Positions 1 to 13,184 are shown, counted from the stretch's first letter. The stretch: DNA of 15,000 bases from Trachelipus rathkii (GCA_015478945.1 JABUQX010007646.1:15001-30000), one strand, 5' to 3'. The notes: a model not told the origin generated them from the sequence alone. Program-made: numbers and translations.

Positions 1-1030
1 GGGTATTCGATTGAGATATTGCGGGAGTCCAGTCAGGTGATGCGTAGTTTAAAAATTGACGGAGGTATTTATTGTCTTTATATTATTGTGAGGGTCTCTT
101 TATGTTGGCCAAGTTTGTTCTTGTTAATGCTTTTAATGCGTCAAATGTATGTGTGGCTCTAGATGTAATGTTGTTGATGTTGAAAATCAAATGTGTATCA
201 AAAATCAAACCAACGATGGTGGGGAGTCTATTATTTGATAAAAGAAACTGCGTGGTGAATGTTTGATTCTCTTCTATCTGGGGTAAGTAATGTGATACGA
301 GGGTTTTTGGGGAGATGCAGTCATTTGGTTTGTTGTTAGCCACTGTTATAGCTGGTTTATATATTAATGTTGCAGTTCTCTACATACTGTATTTATAGAT
401 GAGTTTTGCGCTGTGATTGTTGTTAGATCGTCTGCATACTATTAATTTTTATAGAAGGGGATGCAGGGTAGATAGATCATGCATAAATAGGTTGAATAAT
501 GTTGGTGAAAGAATGGATCCCTGGGGGGAGGGGGGAGGGGACTCCATTAATATTTTGTCTTTGATAGTTATATTTATATTTAGTACTTTATTAAAATGTG
601 TCGGGGGACTGAGTCAAAAGGCTTGTTAATGTTTATTGATACTAAAAGGGTGCGAGAAGGGGTGGATTAGAGTTTGGTTAAATAGAGTGAGGATGCGTTG
701 TGTTAAAAATCAGTTGGGGGAGTGGTAGTGAAGTGTTTTTGTCTAAATCCATGTTGTCAGTTTGATAACAAAGTCGTGGAGGGAGATATTCATTTCAGGA
801 TTAGTTTTTCTGAAACTTTGGATATTGTAGAGAGAAATGAGGTAGGTCTATATGTGACATAGTTGTTAGGTAGCTTATTGATTAGGTTGTATGTTTTTTT
901 TATTGTGTATGTTTAGTCGGTATTCATGAGGAATGGTTTTGTGATTTATGGTGTTTCTGAATTGTATATTTTTGTGTATGAGTAGCAAAAAGGCTATGTT
1001 TAGATGGATTTTTGTCTTGTTTTAGAATTG
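1..1030 (-). pseudogene. Decayed Jockey/I-like LINE reverse transcriptase fragment
   Basis: Read on the minus strand, this is a non-LTR retrotransposon reverse transcriptase with its motifs in the correct order. YRPTSFL lies at 832-852, QHGFR at 742-756, KPFDSV (motif A, catalytic Asp kept) at 607-624, NGV then PQGSILSP (motif B) at 503-548, YADD (motif C) at 427-438, and the thumb signature YASPDWTP at 23-46. The open stretch 83-343 holds the post-YADD region, including a 'GLIFD' and 'LKAL' signature. Several stops and frame changes break it. One is a G-rich insertion of about 13 nt inside motif B (around 527-539); another frame change lies between motif B and YADD. The element continues past the left window edge, and its 5' limit near 1030 is soft. 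Motif wording fits the Jockey or I superfamilies, but the clade is not certain. It is inactive. Confidence 0.85.
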
Positions 1031-1260
1031 TGCAGTTAGTAAATACAGAGGTGAGTATTTTGTGTGAGATTGGATTTGTGTATAAGTGCATTGTGTATAT
1101 TATATTTAATTAGGGTGTGGTGAAGTTACTAATGTTACTTTTTTATACCATTAATATTTAATTGAAGTATGTTGCTCGAGTTATGGGGGTGGGGGATTTT
1201 TAATTCTGAGTGTGTGTTTCTGCATAAGTGGCAGGACCATGATGGGGAGTAAACATTGGG
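1031..1260. other. Unassigned T/G-rich segment
   Basis: No open frame or convincing motif was seen. It may be the more degraded upstream part of the minus-strand LINE that ends at position 1, but no endonuclease motif could be read here. Confidence 0.4.
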
Positions 1261-1293
<33 letters not shown>

Positions 1294-1346
1294 ATTATAT
1301 ATAAATATAATAATTTGTTATATTACAGAAATAGTATATTTCTGTA

Positions 1347-1379
<33 letters not shown>

Positions 1380-1393
1380 TATATATATATTAT
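1261..1393. repeat. AT microsatellite with embedded hairpin
   Basis: Interrupted AT dinucleotide tract. It abuts the 3' end of the minus-strand RTE-like copy that starts at about 1394, so it may have grown from that element's simple-repeat tail. A perfect inverted repeat (1319-1351) sits inside it. Confidence 0.95.
1319..1351. repeat. Perfect 15-bp inverted repeat
   Basis: Arms 1319-1333 and 1337-1351 are exact reverse complements around a GTA loop. The arm core is TATTACAGAAATA, which is not simple AT repeat, so the symmetry is not a trivial consequence of the flanking microsatellite. Confidence 0.85.
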
Positions 1394-2174
1394 CTTCCTC
1401 CTATTCCCCAGATAGGGGGGGGGGTGAGGTCGTAGCATACACCAGAACAGAAAAGTAGTTGAAGAACATGACGCAAGTCAAAAAGAAAGCCACCTCTTTT
1501 ACCGTAGCTTTTATACCCCTAGTGAGAGATCGTCGCAATCAGAAAAATCCACCCTGAGGCTTCAAGAGAAAGCAACCGACCCACAACCCACACTGTGGTA
1601 TCTCGTCAATGTGGAGTTCATCCCCTGGGCTAAGCTCGCAACCATACTACCTTACAAAACCCCGCCATTCACTCCTGTTATTCGTCTTTCTTCTCGCCTC
1701 TGCCAAACTCACATTTCTCTCCTTCAGGCATTCTTTACTGACTCAATCCACTTTTTCTTCGGTCTCTCAGCCGGTCGATTTCCAGCACACTCACCACTAT
1801 ACATCCGCTTAACCAACCGACTATCATCCATCCTTTCCATATGACCAAACCACCTCTTATTCGAGACCATAGTTTCGCTACTATACATTAACACAGGTAA
1901 CAAGATAAACTCGAGCAAAACCCTAGCGCATTCAAGATTTAGTCCCTTCACATCCACTAAGGATATAATTGCACCAGCCACCTTCCTACCATTCACAACT
2001 TTCCTACTACATTCTGCATCATCTATTCCCTTTTCATCCAACATATATCCTAAATATTTAAACTCAGATACTTGTTCCAATTGCTCATCATCCAACATGA
2101 TTTCACACCGCAGATTCTCCTCACCCACTACCATCACATTACTCTTATCTACATTTACTTTCAAACCCCTGTTT

Positions 2175-2176
<2 letters not shown>
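1392..2176 (-). pseudogene. RTE-like LINE copy 1: RT thumb/C-terminus and 3' tail
   Basis: On the minus strand a 146-residue open stretch (2164 to 1724) covers the C-terminal part of an RTE-like reverse transcriptase. It reads from 'VDKSNVMVVGEE' through 'FKYLGYMLDEKG', 'VVNGRKVAGAI', 'LPVLMYSSETMV' and 'RWFGHMERMDDSRL' to 'RPKKKWIESVKNA'. Compared with copy 2 at 2602-4319, roughly 50-60 residues between 'ETMVSNK' and 'RWFGHMER' are missing. The deletion keeps the frame. The remainder (about 1723 to 1394) is the family's 3' tail, shared with the copies ending at 4319, 8686 and 13677. The 5' end is truncated and meets an AT tract. It is inactive. The RTE label rests on motif wording, not a tree. 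Confidence 0.85.

Positions 2177-2213
<37 letters not shown>
2177..2213. repeat. AT microsatellite
   Basis: AT tract separating two oppositely oriented pieces of the same LINE family. Confidence 0.95.
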
Positions 2214-2215
<2 letters not shown>

Positions 2216-2300
2216 TATTAGATGGTGAGCAACTGGAACAAGAATCCGAGTTTAAATATTTAGGATATATGTTGGATGAAAAAGTAGATGGTATGATATA
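2214..2300 (+). pseudogene. Short RTE-like LINE scrap, inverted to copy 1
   Basis: Translation gives 'LDGEQLEQESEFKYLGYML' followed by 'DEK', the same piece of the RT C-terminal region found in copy 1 (about 2030-2104, minus) and copy 2 (from 3543, plus). About 61 of 67 bases match copy 1 by eye, in inverted orientation. Both ends pass into AT repeats, so it is a remnant of a rearrangement or an end-truncated insertion, not a gene. Confidence 0.85.
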
Positions 2301-2314
2301 GGTATATATATAAT

Positions 2315-2411
<97 letters not shown>

Positions 2412-2529
2412 TATATATATTTTATATATACGATATATATATATATATAATATATTTATATTATATATATTAACATATATCTAAAATATATATAAAATAT
2501 ATATATAATATATATAATATTTATATATA

Positions 2530-2560
<31 letters not shown>

Positions 2561-2562
2561 AC

Positions 2563-2601
<39 letters not shown>
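2301..2601. repeat. Long interrupted AT microsatellite
   Basis: About 300 bp of AT dinucleotides with short interruptions (TATAATATA, TTTATA, ACGGTA). It lies between the LINE scrap and copy 2. Confidence 0.95.
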
Positions 2602-2603
<2 letters not shown>

Positions 2604-4319
2604 CCTATATAAAAAAATAGGTATTTTGGGGATGAGGTAATTAGTAAGGAGGATGTAATGGGTAGAGTGAGAACGTTGAAGAATGGTAAATCTGCAGGCA
2701 TAGATGGAATTACTGGTGAAATTATCAAGAATAGAGGTGATATGATGATTGAATGGATTTGCAAGTTGTGTAAAAAAGCATTCATGGAGGGTATGGTTCC
2801 GAGGGATTGGAAGATAGTAGTATTAGTACGCTTATATAAGGGTAAGTGGGATAAGAGGAACTATAGGGGAATTAGTTAATTGAATTTTGTAGGGAAAATA
2901 TATGCTGGCATATTGGTTGAAATAGTGCATCGAGTGACTGAGGACCTGATTGCTGAAGAACAAGGTGCGTTTAGATTTTAGATGTGGTAGAGGATGTGTG
3001 AATTAAATTTTTACACCTGAAACAAATGATTGAGAAAATGAGAGAAATATAATTTGCATTTAAGCTTTATTGACTTACAAGAGACGCATCCCAGGTTTAA
3101 TAGGGAAGCTCTGTGGCATGTGTTAGTGATATATGGTGTTGGTGATAGGCTACCGAATGGAATCAAAGGTATGTATGACGATAGTGAAGGGTGTGTAAGA
3201 ATAAATGGAGATGAAAGTGATTGTTTTAATATTAATAGCGGGTTGAGGCAGGGTGTTATGTCTCCTTGGTTAATTAAATTGCATATGGATGGGGTTATGA
3301 AAAAATTAGAGTAAGGGAGGCAGGGGAAGGTGTTACAATGATGGAGTAAAAATGGAAGAGAGCGGAGGGTGTCCTGGTTATTGTATGCAGATGATTTGGT
3401 TTTGTGTGGCGAATCTGAGGAGTTTGAGAAGATTGCTTGAGGGGCTTGGAAGGGTGCGTAATATGAGGGGGTTTTAAAATAAATGTAGATAAAAGTAAGG
3501 TTATGGTAGTGAATGAGGAAAGTCCGTGGTGTGAAGTCATGTTAGATGGTGAGCAACTGGAACAAGTATCCGAGGATATGTAGGATATATGTTGGATGAA
3601 AAGGGAACGGATGATGCAGAGTGTAGCAATAAAGTTGTGAATGGTAGGAAGGTGACTGGTTCAATTAAATCCTTGGTGGATGTAAAGGGACTAAATCTTG
3701 AGTGGATTAGGGTTTTGCATCAGGGCATGTTGTTACCTGTGTTAATGTATAGTATTGAAACTATGGTCTGGAATAAAAAGTATAGATCTAAGGTACAATG
3801 TGTTCAGATGGACAATCTTAGGAGAGTGTTAGGTGTGAGAAGAATTGATAAAATGAGGAATGAACGTATTAGAGAGTTGTGTGGTGTGAAGAAAGGAGTA
3901 AATAAGAGAACAAACGAGAGTACATTGAGATGAATGATAGTCGGTTGGTTAAGCAAATGTATAGTGGTGAGTGCGCTGGGAATCGACCGGCCGGGAGACC
4001 GAAGAAAAAGTGGATTGAGTCAGAAAAGGAATGCCTGAAGGAGAGGAAGAGTTTGGCAGAGGCGAGGAGAAAGGTGCATAGTAGGAGTGAATGACGGAGT
4101 TTTGTGAGGAAGTATGGTTGCTGGCCTCGCCCAGGGGATTAACGACACATTGACGAGATACCACAGTGAGGGTGCGTCACAGTCGGTGAAGCCCTAGGGT
4201 GGATTTTTCTGACTGCGACAAGCTTTCACTTAAAGGTATTTGCCTCATGTTCTTCAACTACTTTTCTGTTTCCGGGGTGAATGCTGCGCACCTCACCTCA
4301 CCTCACTCCCAATCTGGAT
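2602..4319 (+). pseudogene. RTE-like LINE copy 2: reverse transcriptase and 3' tail, 5'-truncated
   Basis: This is the best RT copy of the repeated family. Readable in order are 'LKNGKSAGIDGITGEII' (from about 2680), 'VPRDWKIVVLVRLYKGKW' and 'NYRGIS' (to 2876), 'EEQGAF', 'SFIDLQE' with 'FNREALWHVL', 'GLRQGVMSPWL' (motif B, from about 3240), YADD (3384-3395, followed by LVLCGE), 'GYMLDEKG', 'LPVLMYSIETMVWNKK', 'RRVLGVRRIDKMRNERIREL' and 'RPAGRPKKKWIES'. The wording resembles RTE-clade 'endonuclease-reverse transcriptase' proteins. Stops, frame changes and small deletions interrupt it; for example, about 20 nt is missing near 3931 relative to copy 1. In motif A the catalytic Asp position is Pro (codon 3090-3092). 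The endonuclease half is absent. The 3' tail runs from about 4130 to 4319 and passes into GAT/AAT repeats. Confidence 0.9.
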
Positions 4320-4350
4320 GATGATAATAATAATAATAATAATAATAATC

Positions 4351-4430
<80 letters not shown>
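4320..4430. repeat. AAT then AAAT microsatellites
   Basis: GAT units pass into AAT (to about 4388) and then AAAT (to 4430), directly after the 3' tail of RTE-like copy 2. This is consistent with expansion of the element's simple-repeat terminus. Confidence 0.95.
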
Positions 4431-4431
<1 letters not shown>

Positions 4432-4470
4432 AACTTGCCTCAATTTACAACCTACAAATTAAAAAAAACT

Positions 4471-4491
4471 GTCGATAGTTTCCCATCACTA
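4471..4491 (-). other. hAT-like transposon terminus (solo, tentative)
   Basis: On the minus strand this reads TAGTGATGGGAAACTATCGA, resembling terminal inverted repeats of hAT DNA transposons. No partner end or target duplication was found; the outer side runs into an AT tract. It could be chance. Confidence 0.35.
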
Positions 4492-4633
4492 ATATATATA
4501 TATATATATATATATTATATAATATATATATATTATATATATATTATATATATATATATATATATCATATATATATATATCTATAATATAATATACTATA
4601 TATATTATAATATATATATATATATATATATAT
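4492..4633. repeat. AT microsatellite
   Basis: Interrupted AT tract immediately 3' (on the minus strand) of the Beat-like exon's donor site. The isoleucine/tyrosine-rich frames through it are repeat translations. Confidence 0.95.
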
Positions 4634-4662
4634 GAAAAAAAAATAAATGTAAGATTAGGTAC

Positions 4663-4807
4663 CTGTAAAATTCTTTTCCATTGTGGTACCACTGTACCAT
4701 GTAAAGACGCTTTGGTTCTAAGTTGCTCTCACAGACGAGGTCAACGTCCTCGTGTTTCTTCACATGGTGAGGAACGTCGAATTTTGTGATCTCCACCGTA
4801 GCGCTCT
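4663..4807 (-). CDS. Beaten path (Beat)-like immunoglobulin domain, internal exon
   Basis: A 145-nt exon bounded by a pyrimidine-rich acceptor ending ACAG (AG at 4809-4808) and a donor ACAG|GTACCT (GT at 4662-4661). It encodes 47 full codons, starting 'SATVEITKFDVPHHVKKHED'. Key residues are Cys25 (B-strand Cys, in 'VDLVCES'), Tyr35, Trp39 (C-strand, in 'MVQWYHNG') and a final 'KEFY' plus two bases of Arg. Cys, a 14-residue gap, then W-Y-x-x-G-x-E-F-[YF]-R is the signature of arthropod Beat proteins, secreted or membrane-tethered Ig proteins that bind Side receptors in axon guidance. Intron phases are 1 (5') and 2 (3'). The second half of the Ig fold, with the F-strand 'Y-x-C', and the signal peptide must lie in other exons, which were not found here. 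Codon use is less AT-rich than its surroundings. The family call is from motif memory; which Beat paralog it is cannot be judged. Confidence 0.75.
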
Positions 4808-4898
4808 CTGTGAATAAAGAAAATGAAACTATTAATATAGGAAAGCCTTAAAACATACAAACAAGCAAAAACACACTTTGGTTTATTTTGAATAATAC

Positions 4899-4966
4899 AA
4901 ACACACACGCACACACACACAAAATTGGGCGGCTTCTTCCAAAACATACATACATACACACACACG
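4899..4966. repeat. AC/ACAT microsatellites
   Basis: AC runs at about 4899-4921 and ACAT/AC runs at about 4944-4966, about 90 bp upstream of the Beat-like exon on the minus strand, hence intronic if that exon is real. Confidence 0.9.
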
Positions 4967-5279
4967 AAATCTCAATAAAAGAATACAAAAGGGGCAAAAA
5001 TATATTTCCTTTGTAAATGAAAGATAAAAATTAAGATCTCGCGACTATGTGGCTATTTCCCCTCGCCAGCGACAAAGGAAAGATTTTATCTCCCCTCCAG
5101 AGACATGAATTTTTACCAAAAATCTCCCGACAGCCAATCAAAACTTTCTCTTTTTAAAATTTTTTTTTAAACAAACTCTTCATAATAACAAAGTTTAGAA
5201 GTTCTTTTAGGCTCAAGATATATGTGTATTAAAAGGTTCAACCGAAAAGATAACATTAATCATCAACTACATATATCAA

Positions 5280-5280
<1 letters not shown>
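4967..5280. other. Intron-like AT-rich DNA, no gene seen
   Basis: No open frame with recognisable motifs on either strand. Presumed intron upstream of the minus-strand exon. Confidence 0.6.

Positions 5281-5372
<92 letters not shown>
5281..5372. repeat. AAT microsatellite, about 30 units
   Basis: Near-perfect AAT trinucleotide array. A poly-isoleucine frame through it is a translation artefact. Confidence 0.97.
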
Positions 5373-6410
<1,038 letters not shown>

Positions 6411-6524
6411 GAAATGAGTTTAAGACCACTTATTTAATGCATGTTTAAATTGTATTTTAGATGATTTTCAATAAAAAAAAATTCTTTGGAAGAGGCTAAA
6501 TTTACTTCTTTTTTTTTTTTAAGA

Positions 6525-6567
6525 TTAGGTTAGGTTAGGTGAGGTCAAGTTGTTTGGTTAGATTAGG
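6525..6567 (+). repeat. Short interstitial TTAGG telomere-type repeat
   Basis: Three exact TTAGG units (6525-6539), then TGAGG, and after a degenerate stretch TTAGA TTAGG (6558-6567). TTAGG is the telomere unit of most arthropods. It sits downstream of a T tract and is flanked by ordinary AT-rich DNA, so it is an interstitial remnant, not a chromosome end. Confidence 0.6.
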
Positions 6568-6622
6568 TTCGCAGGAAAAACGCTAAAATTTAGCATTTAA
6601 TTTTTTTTTTATTGAAAATCTA

Positions 6623-6625
<3 letters not shown>

Positions 6626-6683
<58 letters not shown>

Positions 6684-6698
6684 TATATTATATAATAT

Positions 6699-6754
<56 letters not shown>

Positions 6755-6768
6755 ATATTTTATTTTTT

Positions 6769-6839
<71 letters not shown>
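6626..6839. repeat. Long AT microsatellite
   Basis: AT array with interruptions near 6680-6705 and a T-rich break near 6752-6770. Confidence 0.96.
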
Positions 6840-6843
<4 letters not shown>

Positions 6844-7140
6844 ACTGTTGAAGATCAAAAGTTTGCGAATTTGAGAATGAAATCCAATTATGAAAAAGAT
6901 CTCCACTGGCCTCCCTTGTCATTCCAAACCCCCCTCCTCACCCCACTATCTTTCCCCCTCCCCTCCTTAATTAAGTAAATCTAATCCTCAAATAATTACT
7001 GATATTTAACCCCCTCCTACGGTTCTTCTTTCATTCTCTCTATTTATTTTGCTGTTGACTCGCCTTTGGCGATGCCTCTTCCCTCCACAATAACAAGATT
7101 ACTACGAGCAGAATGGAACAAATCTGGGTAAAATAGAAAC
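6840..7140. other. Unique pyrimidine-rich DNA, no gene seen
   Basis: C/T-rich patches near 6925-6967 and 7010-7050. No coding or RNA feature recognised. Confidence 0.5.
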
Positions 7141-7187
7141 TAGTGATGTCGCGAATATCCGCAGAAGCATCAACAATATACGCGGAT
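7141..7187 (+). other. hAT-like transposon terminus (solo, tentative)
   Basis: Begins TAGTGATGTCGCGAATATCC, a style common to hAT element ends. ATCCGC (7157-7162) and its inverse GCGGAT (7182-7187) form a subterminal inverted motif. The 11-mer ACTAGTGATGT (7139-7149) recurs at 13460-13470. No matching opposite end or transposase was found. Confidence 0.4.
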
Positions 7188-7363
7188 GTACAAATAAAAG
7201 ATCCACTTCCGAGTATGCTGCTATCAAAAATTCATATCAATGGCATCTTTAAATAGTATATATATATCCTTTGTTTTTATAATTTTTGTCAAAGAAATAC
7301 GTGAATGAGTCAGATTTGACAAATAAGTCATGATGTATGCTTGTAAGTAAGTATGAATTTTCA

Positions 7364-7365
<2 letters not shown>

Positions 7366-7435
<70 letters not shown>

Positions 7436-7502
7436 TATATATATATATAAAGTATATATTTTACATATTATAATATATTATATAATATATATATATATAT
7501 AT
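7366..7502. repeat. AT microsatellite
   Basis: Interrupted AT array that ends exactly where RTE-like copy 3 begins. Confidence 0.95.
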
Positions 7503-9705
<2,203 letters not shown>

Positions 9706-9931
9706 ATGTAATATAGCATGTTTTGTTGTTTATTGACACGAATGGAAAGTGAAATAACTTATATAATAATATATATAAGTTTGGTTACGTTAAGAATGGT
9801 TGCTACGATAAGTAACGTTAGGTAGCATAGATTTAAACTTTTTTTTTTATATTTTTTAAAGGTGTGAAGCTCTTTATTACAATATAGTTTTGCATGTGGA
9901 TATGGACACGGATAAAAGATATATTATCCAT

Positions 9932-9963
<32 letters not shown>

Positions 9964-10009
9964 ATTATATATATAATATATATATATAATATATATATAT
10001 ATATATAAT
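9932..10009. repeat. AT microsatellite
   Basis: Interrupted AT array left of the composite repeat at 10108-10782. Confidence 0.95.
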
Positions 10010-10194
10010 AGGACCATTCTTCTGGTTCTATCAACTAGGTGTTTTTTGAATTTTTTTTGTTTTTTTTTTTAATATATTTCTAGTATATGATCCTAACAAT
10101 CAATTTAAGTGGTAACGGACATGATTAAAAAATATAATAGGATTTACATTTTACAACTCCGTCAATGTTAATTTTTTTTTTTTTTTACTAAAGG

Positions 10195-10394
10195 ATCCCA
10201 AGGGTAACCGCAAGATGGAGGAGTCGGGGTCTTCTCGCCTTCCGGGGGAACTACAGGGTAGGACTATTTCCCCCCTCCGTGGAGGGGTCTCCGAACCCCC
10301 GCTCTTTGGTATTTGGGTGTCACGGGGTTCCTCGCCCCTCCCCTACGGGGTATGGAAAACGTCCCCCTCTGTCACCCGTCGCTCGAGCCCCCTA
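10195..10394. other. GC-rich island with clustered short hairpins
   Basis: About 200 bp of high GC content amid AT-rich DNA. It holds CCCCTCC|GT|GGAGGGG (10272-10287), GAACCCC with GGGGTTC (10293-10299 and 10324-10330) and CCCC|TAC|GGGG (10340-10350). A 69-codon open frame (10215-10424) passes through, but it ends in poly-Phe from a T tract and has no recognisable domain, so it is not called as a gene. Confidence 0.6.
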
Positions 10395-10430
10395 TTTTTT
10401 TTTTTTTGCCCTTTTTTTTTTTAATTTTTT

Positions 10431-10622
10431 TTACATATTTGTAATAAGCTTTATACGCTGATTCCAAATATGTAATTGGTTTTTCTGTAAGTGTCGTACT
10501 TTTCAGATATTTAATTTATGATTTTTTTTTTTTTTTTACATTTTGTAATAAGCTTTATACACTGATTCCAATATGTAATTGTTTTTCTGTAAGTGTCGTA
10601 CTTTTCGAGATATTCATTTTAA
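10431..10622. repeat. Two-copy tandem repeat, period about 105 bp
   Basis: Copy a (10431-10535) and copy b (10536-10622) share, in order, GTAATAAGCTTTATAC, CTGATTCCA, ATATGTAATTG and TTTCTGTAAGTGTCGTACTT, with one or two changes. They are separated by a T tract. Part of the composite repeat. Confidence 0.85.
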
Positions 10623-10783
10623 AATATATTTCACATAAATGTGATTTTTAAAAAATTATTTAAAATACTTTGAACTTTTGAATCTTGTCCGTTACCACTG
10701 AAATTCATTTTTGGTAGCCTATAGTAGCAATATATTTAAAAAAAAAAAAATTAAAACTGACGGAGTCGTAAACAGAATAGGAC

Positions 10784-10808
10784 TATATATATATATATAT
10801 ATATAATA

Positions 10809-10870
<62 letters not shown>

Positions 10871-10879
10871 TATATAGAC

Positions 10880-10912
<33 letters not shown>
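10784..10912. repeat. AT microsatellite
   Basis: Interrupted AT array directly right of the composite repeat. Confidence 0.95.
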
Positions 10913-11667
10913 TTTAAAATGCCCACGAAGTGCGAACTAAAATAAATGGTAAAGTTTTCAGTTATTTCGTTTTCATTTATTCTAATTTGACCATGGTGTT
11001 AATTAATAAAGAACAAAAATATATAAAATTAATAAGCTAATATGTTTATTGTAACTTTCAAATAGTCCTATGCGTCTTAATTTAAGACTTGTGTAGGTCA
11101 TAAACCTTAACAAATATGCCATATAAGTCATACATGTTTTTTTTATGCATGTAAAAAAAAGCTTAGTTATGATAATATAAGAAAGTAATACAAATTAAGT
11201 CAAATCAGAGTAAATTCTTCCCAAATATTTTTTTTTTATAAAGTATATTGTTCCCAACACAATTTAAGAAACAAGTTGAATCAAAATATAGGCCAAGAGC
11301 GTTTATTTCAATCATCATCTTTCAGTACTGAATCAACAAATTAACAATGAATAAAAAGTCTTTCTCTTTTAAAAATATACATAAAACTTTAAATAATAAT
11401 TAGAAAACTTTCCGATTTGTATTTTACGAGCAATCAAAATTAACCAATTAATAATTAACAAATATTAAAAAGAAATATGGAGCAGAAGTGAGGATATTTC
11501 AGGTGCCTCATCTCCTCTGATAAAAAACATGTATGAAGGCGATCTATTTAATTAAAAACATATATGAAAAAACCAATCAAGGTTTCTTCCAATGCGTGGA
11601 GAAATCCTACTTTGATTCATCACAATGGCAAAAAATCTATTTCGTTGAATTGAAAATTCAGATTCTC
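10913..11667. other. Unique AT-rich DNA, no gene seen
   Basis: About 750 bp of AT-rich, low-complexity sequence. A short frame from 11533 runs into the next AT array and has no recognisable motif. Probably intron or intergenic. Confidence 0.55.
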
Positions 11668-11740
11668 ATATATATATATATATATATATATCATTATATA
11701 TATATTATATATATAATATATATATATATGTATAATATAT

Positions 11741-11834
<94 letters not shown>

Positions 11835-11846
11835 TTATATATATAT

Positions 11847-11877
<31 letters not shown>

Positions 11878-11887
11878 ATATATATAT
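11668..11887. repeat. Long interrupted AT microsatellite
   Basis: About 220 bp of AT dinucleotides with frequent TAATAT phase breaks. Confidence 0.96.
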
Positions 11888-12002
11888 CGGTCATATGGAT
11901 TGGGAAAGAGACCCCTTTTAATCTTTTAAAGTTGATTAAACATTTTCAAATAACTTGTTCTGAAAAGGTTAATTCTATTCTGATATATGCTTATGTTGTT
12001 AT

Positions 12003-12032
12003 TATAATATATCTATATATATTAATAATATA

Positions 12033-12101
<69 letters not shown>

Positions 12102-12130
12102 AATATATAATATATATATATATATATATA
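12003..12130. repeat. AT microsatellite
   Basis: AT array that ends where the next LINE fragment begins. Confidence 0.95.

Positions 12131-13184
<1,054 letters not shown>

Larger units (their letters stand above)
10143..10775. mobile_element. Candidate non-autonomous element with inverted ends
   Basis: The left end (10147-10186: ACAACTCCGTC, then TTAA and a T tract) and the right end (about 10738-10773: an A tract, then TTAA and GACGGAGTCGT) are inverted copies over roughly 35 bp with a few mismatches. A 7-bp direct repeat AATAGGA flanks them (10136-10142 and 10776-10782), which would fit a target-site duplication. A second inverted pair, AGTGGTAACGGAC (10108-10120) and GTCCGTTACCACT (10687-10699), lies outside on the left but inside on the right, so a simple one-element model does not explain everything. 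Inside are a GC-rich hairpin island and a tandem duplication. No transposase. Superfamily unknown. Confidence 0.45.

Noticed and set aside
1609..1844. Two overlapping plus-strand open frames in RTE-like copy 1.
   Set aside because: They are antisense to the LINE C-terminal region and 3' tail; no motif of their own.
3295..4164. Minus-strand open frames at 3295-3540 and 3949-4164, opposite the RT.
   Set aside because: They are antisense shadows of the plus-strand RTE-like LINE, whose motifs are clear in the other orientation.
5281..5372. Possible CRISPR-like or satellite array.
   Set aside because: It is a simple AAT microsatellite with no spacers; the host is eukaryotic.
10215..10424. 69-codon open frame through the GC-rich island.
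   Set aside because: It has no recognisable domain, is Pro/Ser/Gly-rich from base composition, ends in poly-Phe from a T tract, and lies inside a repeat with hairpins.
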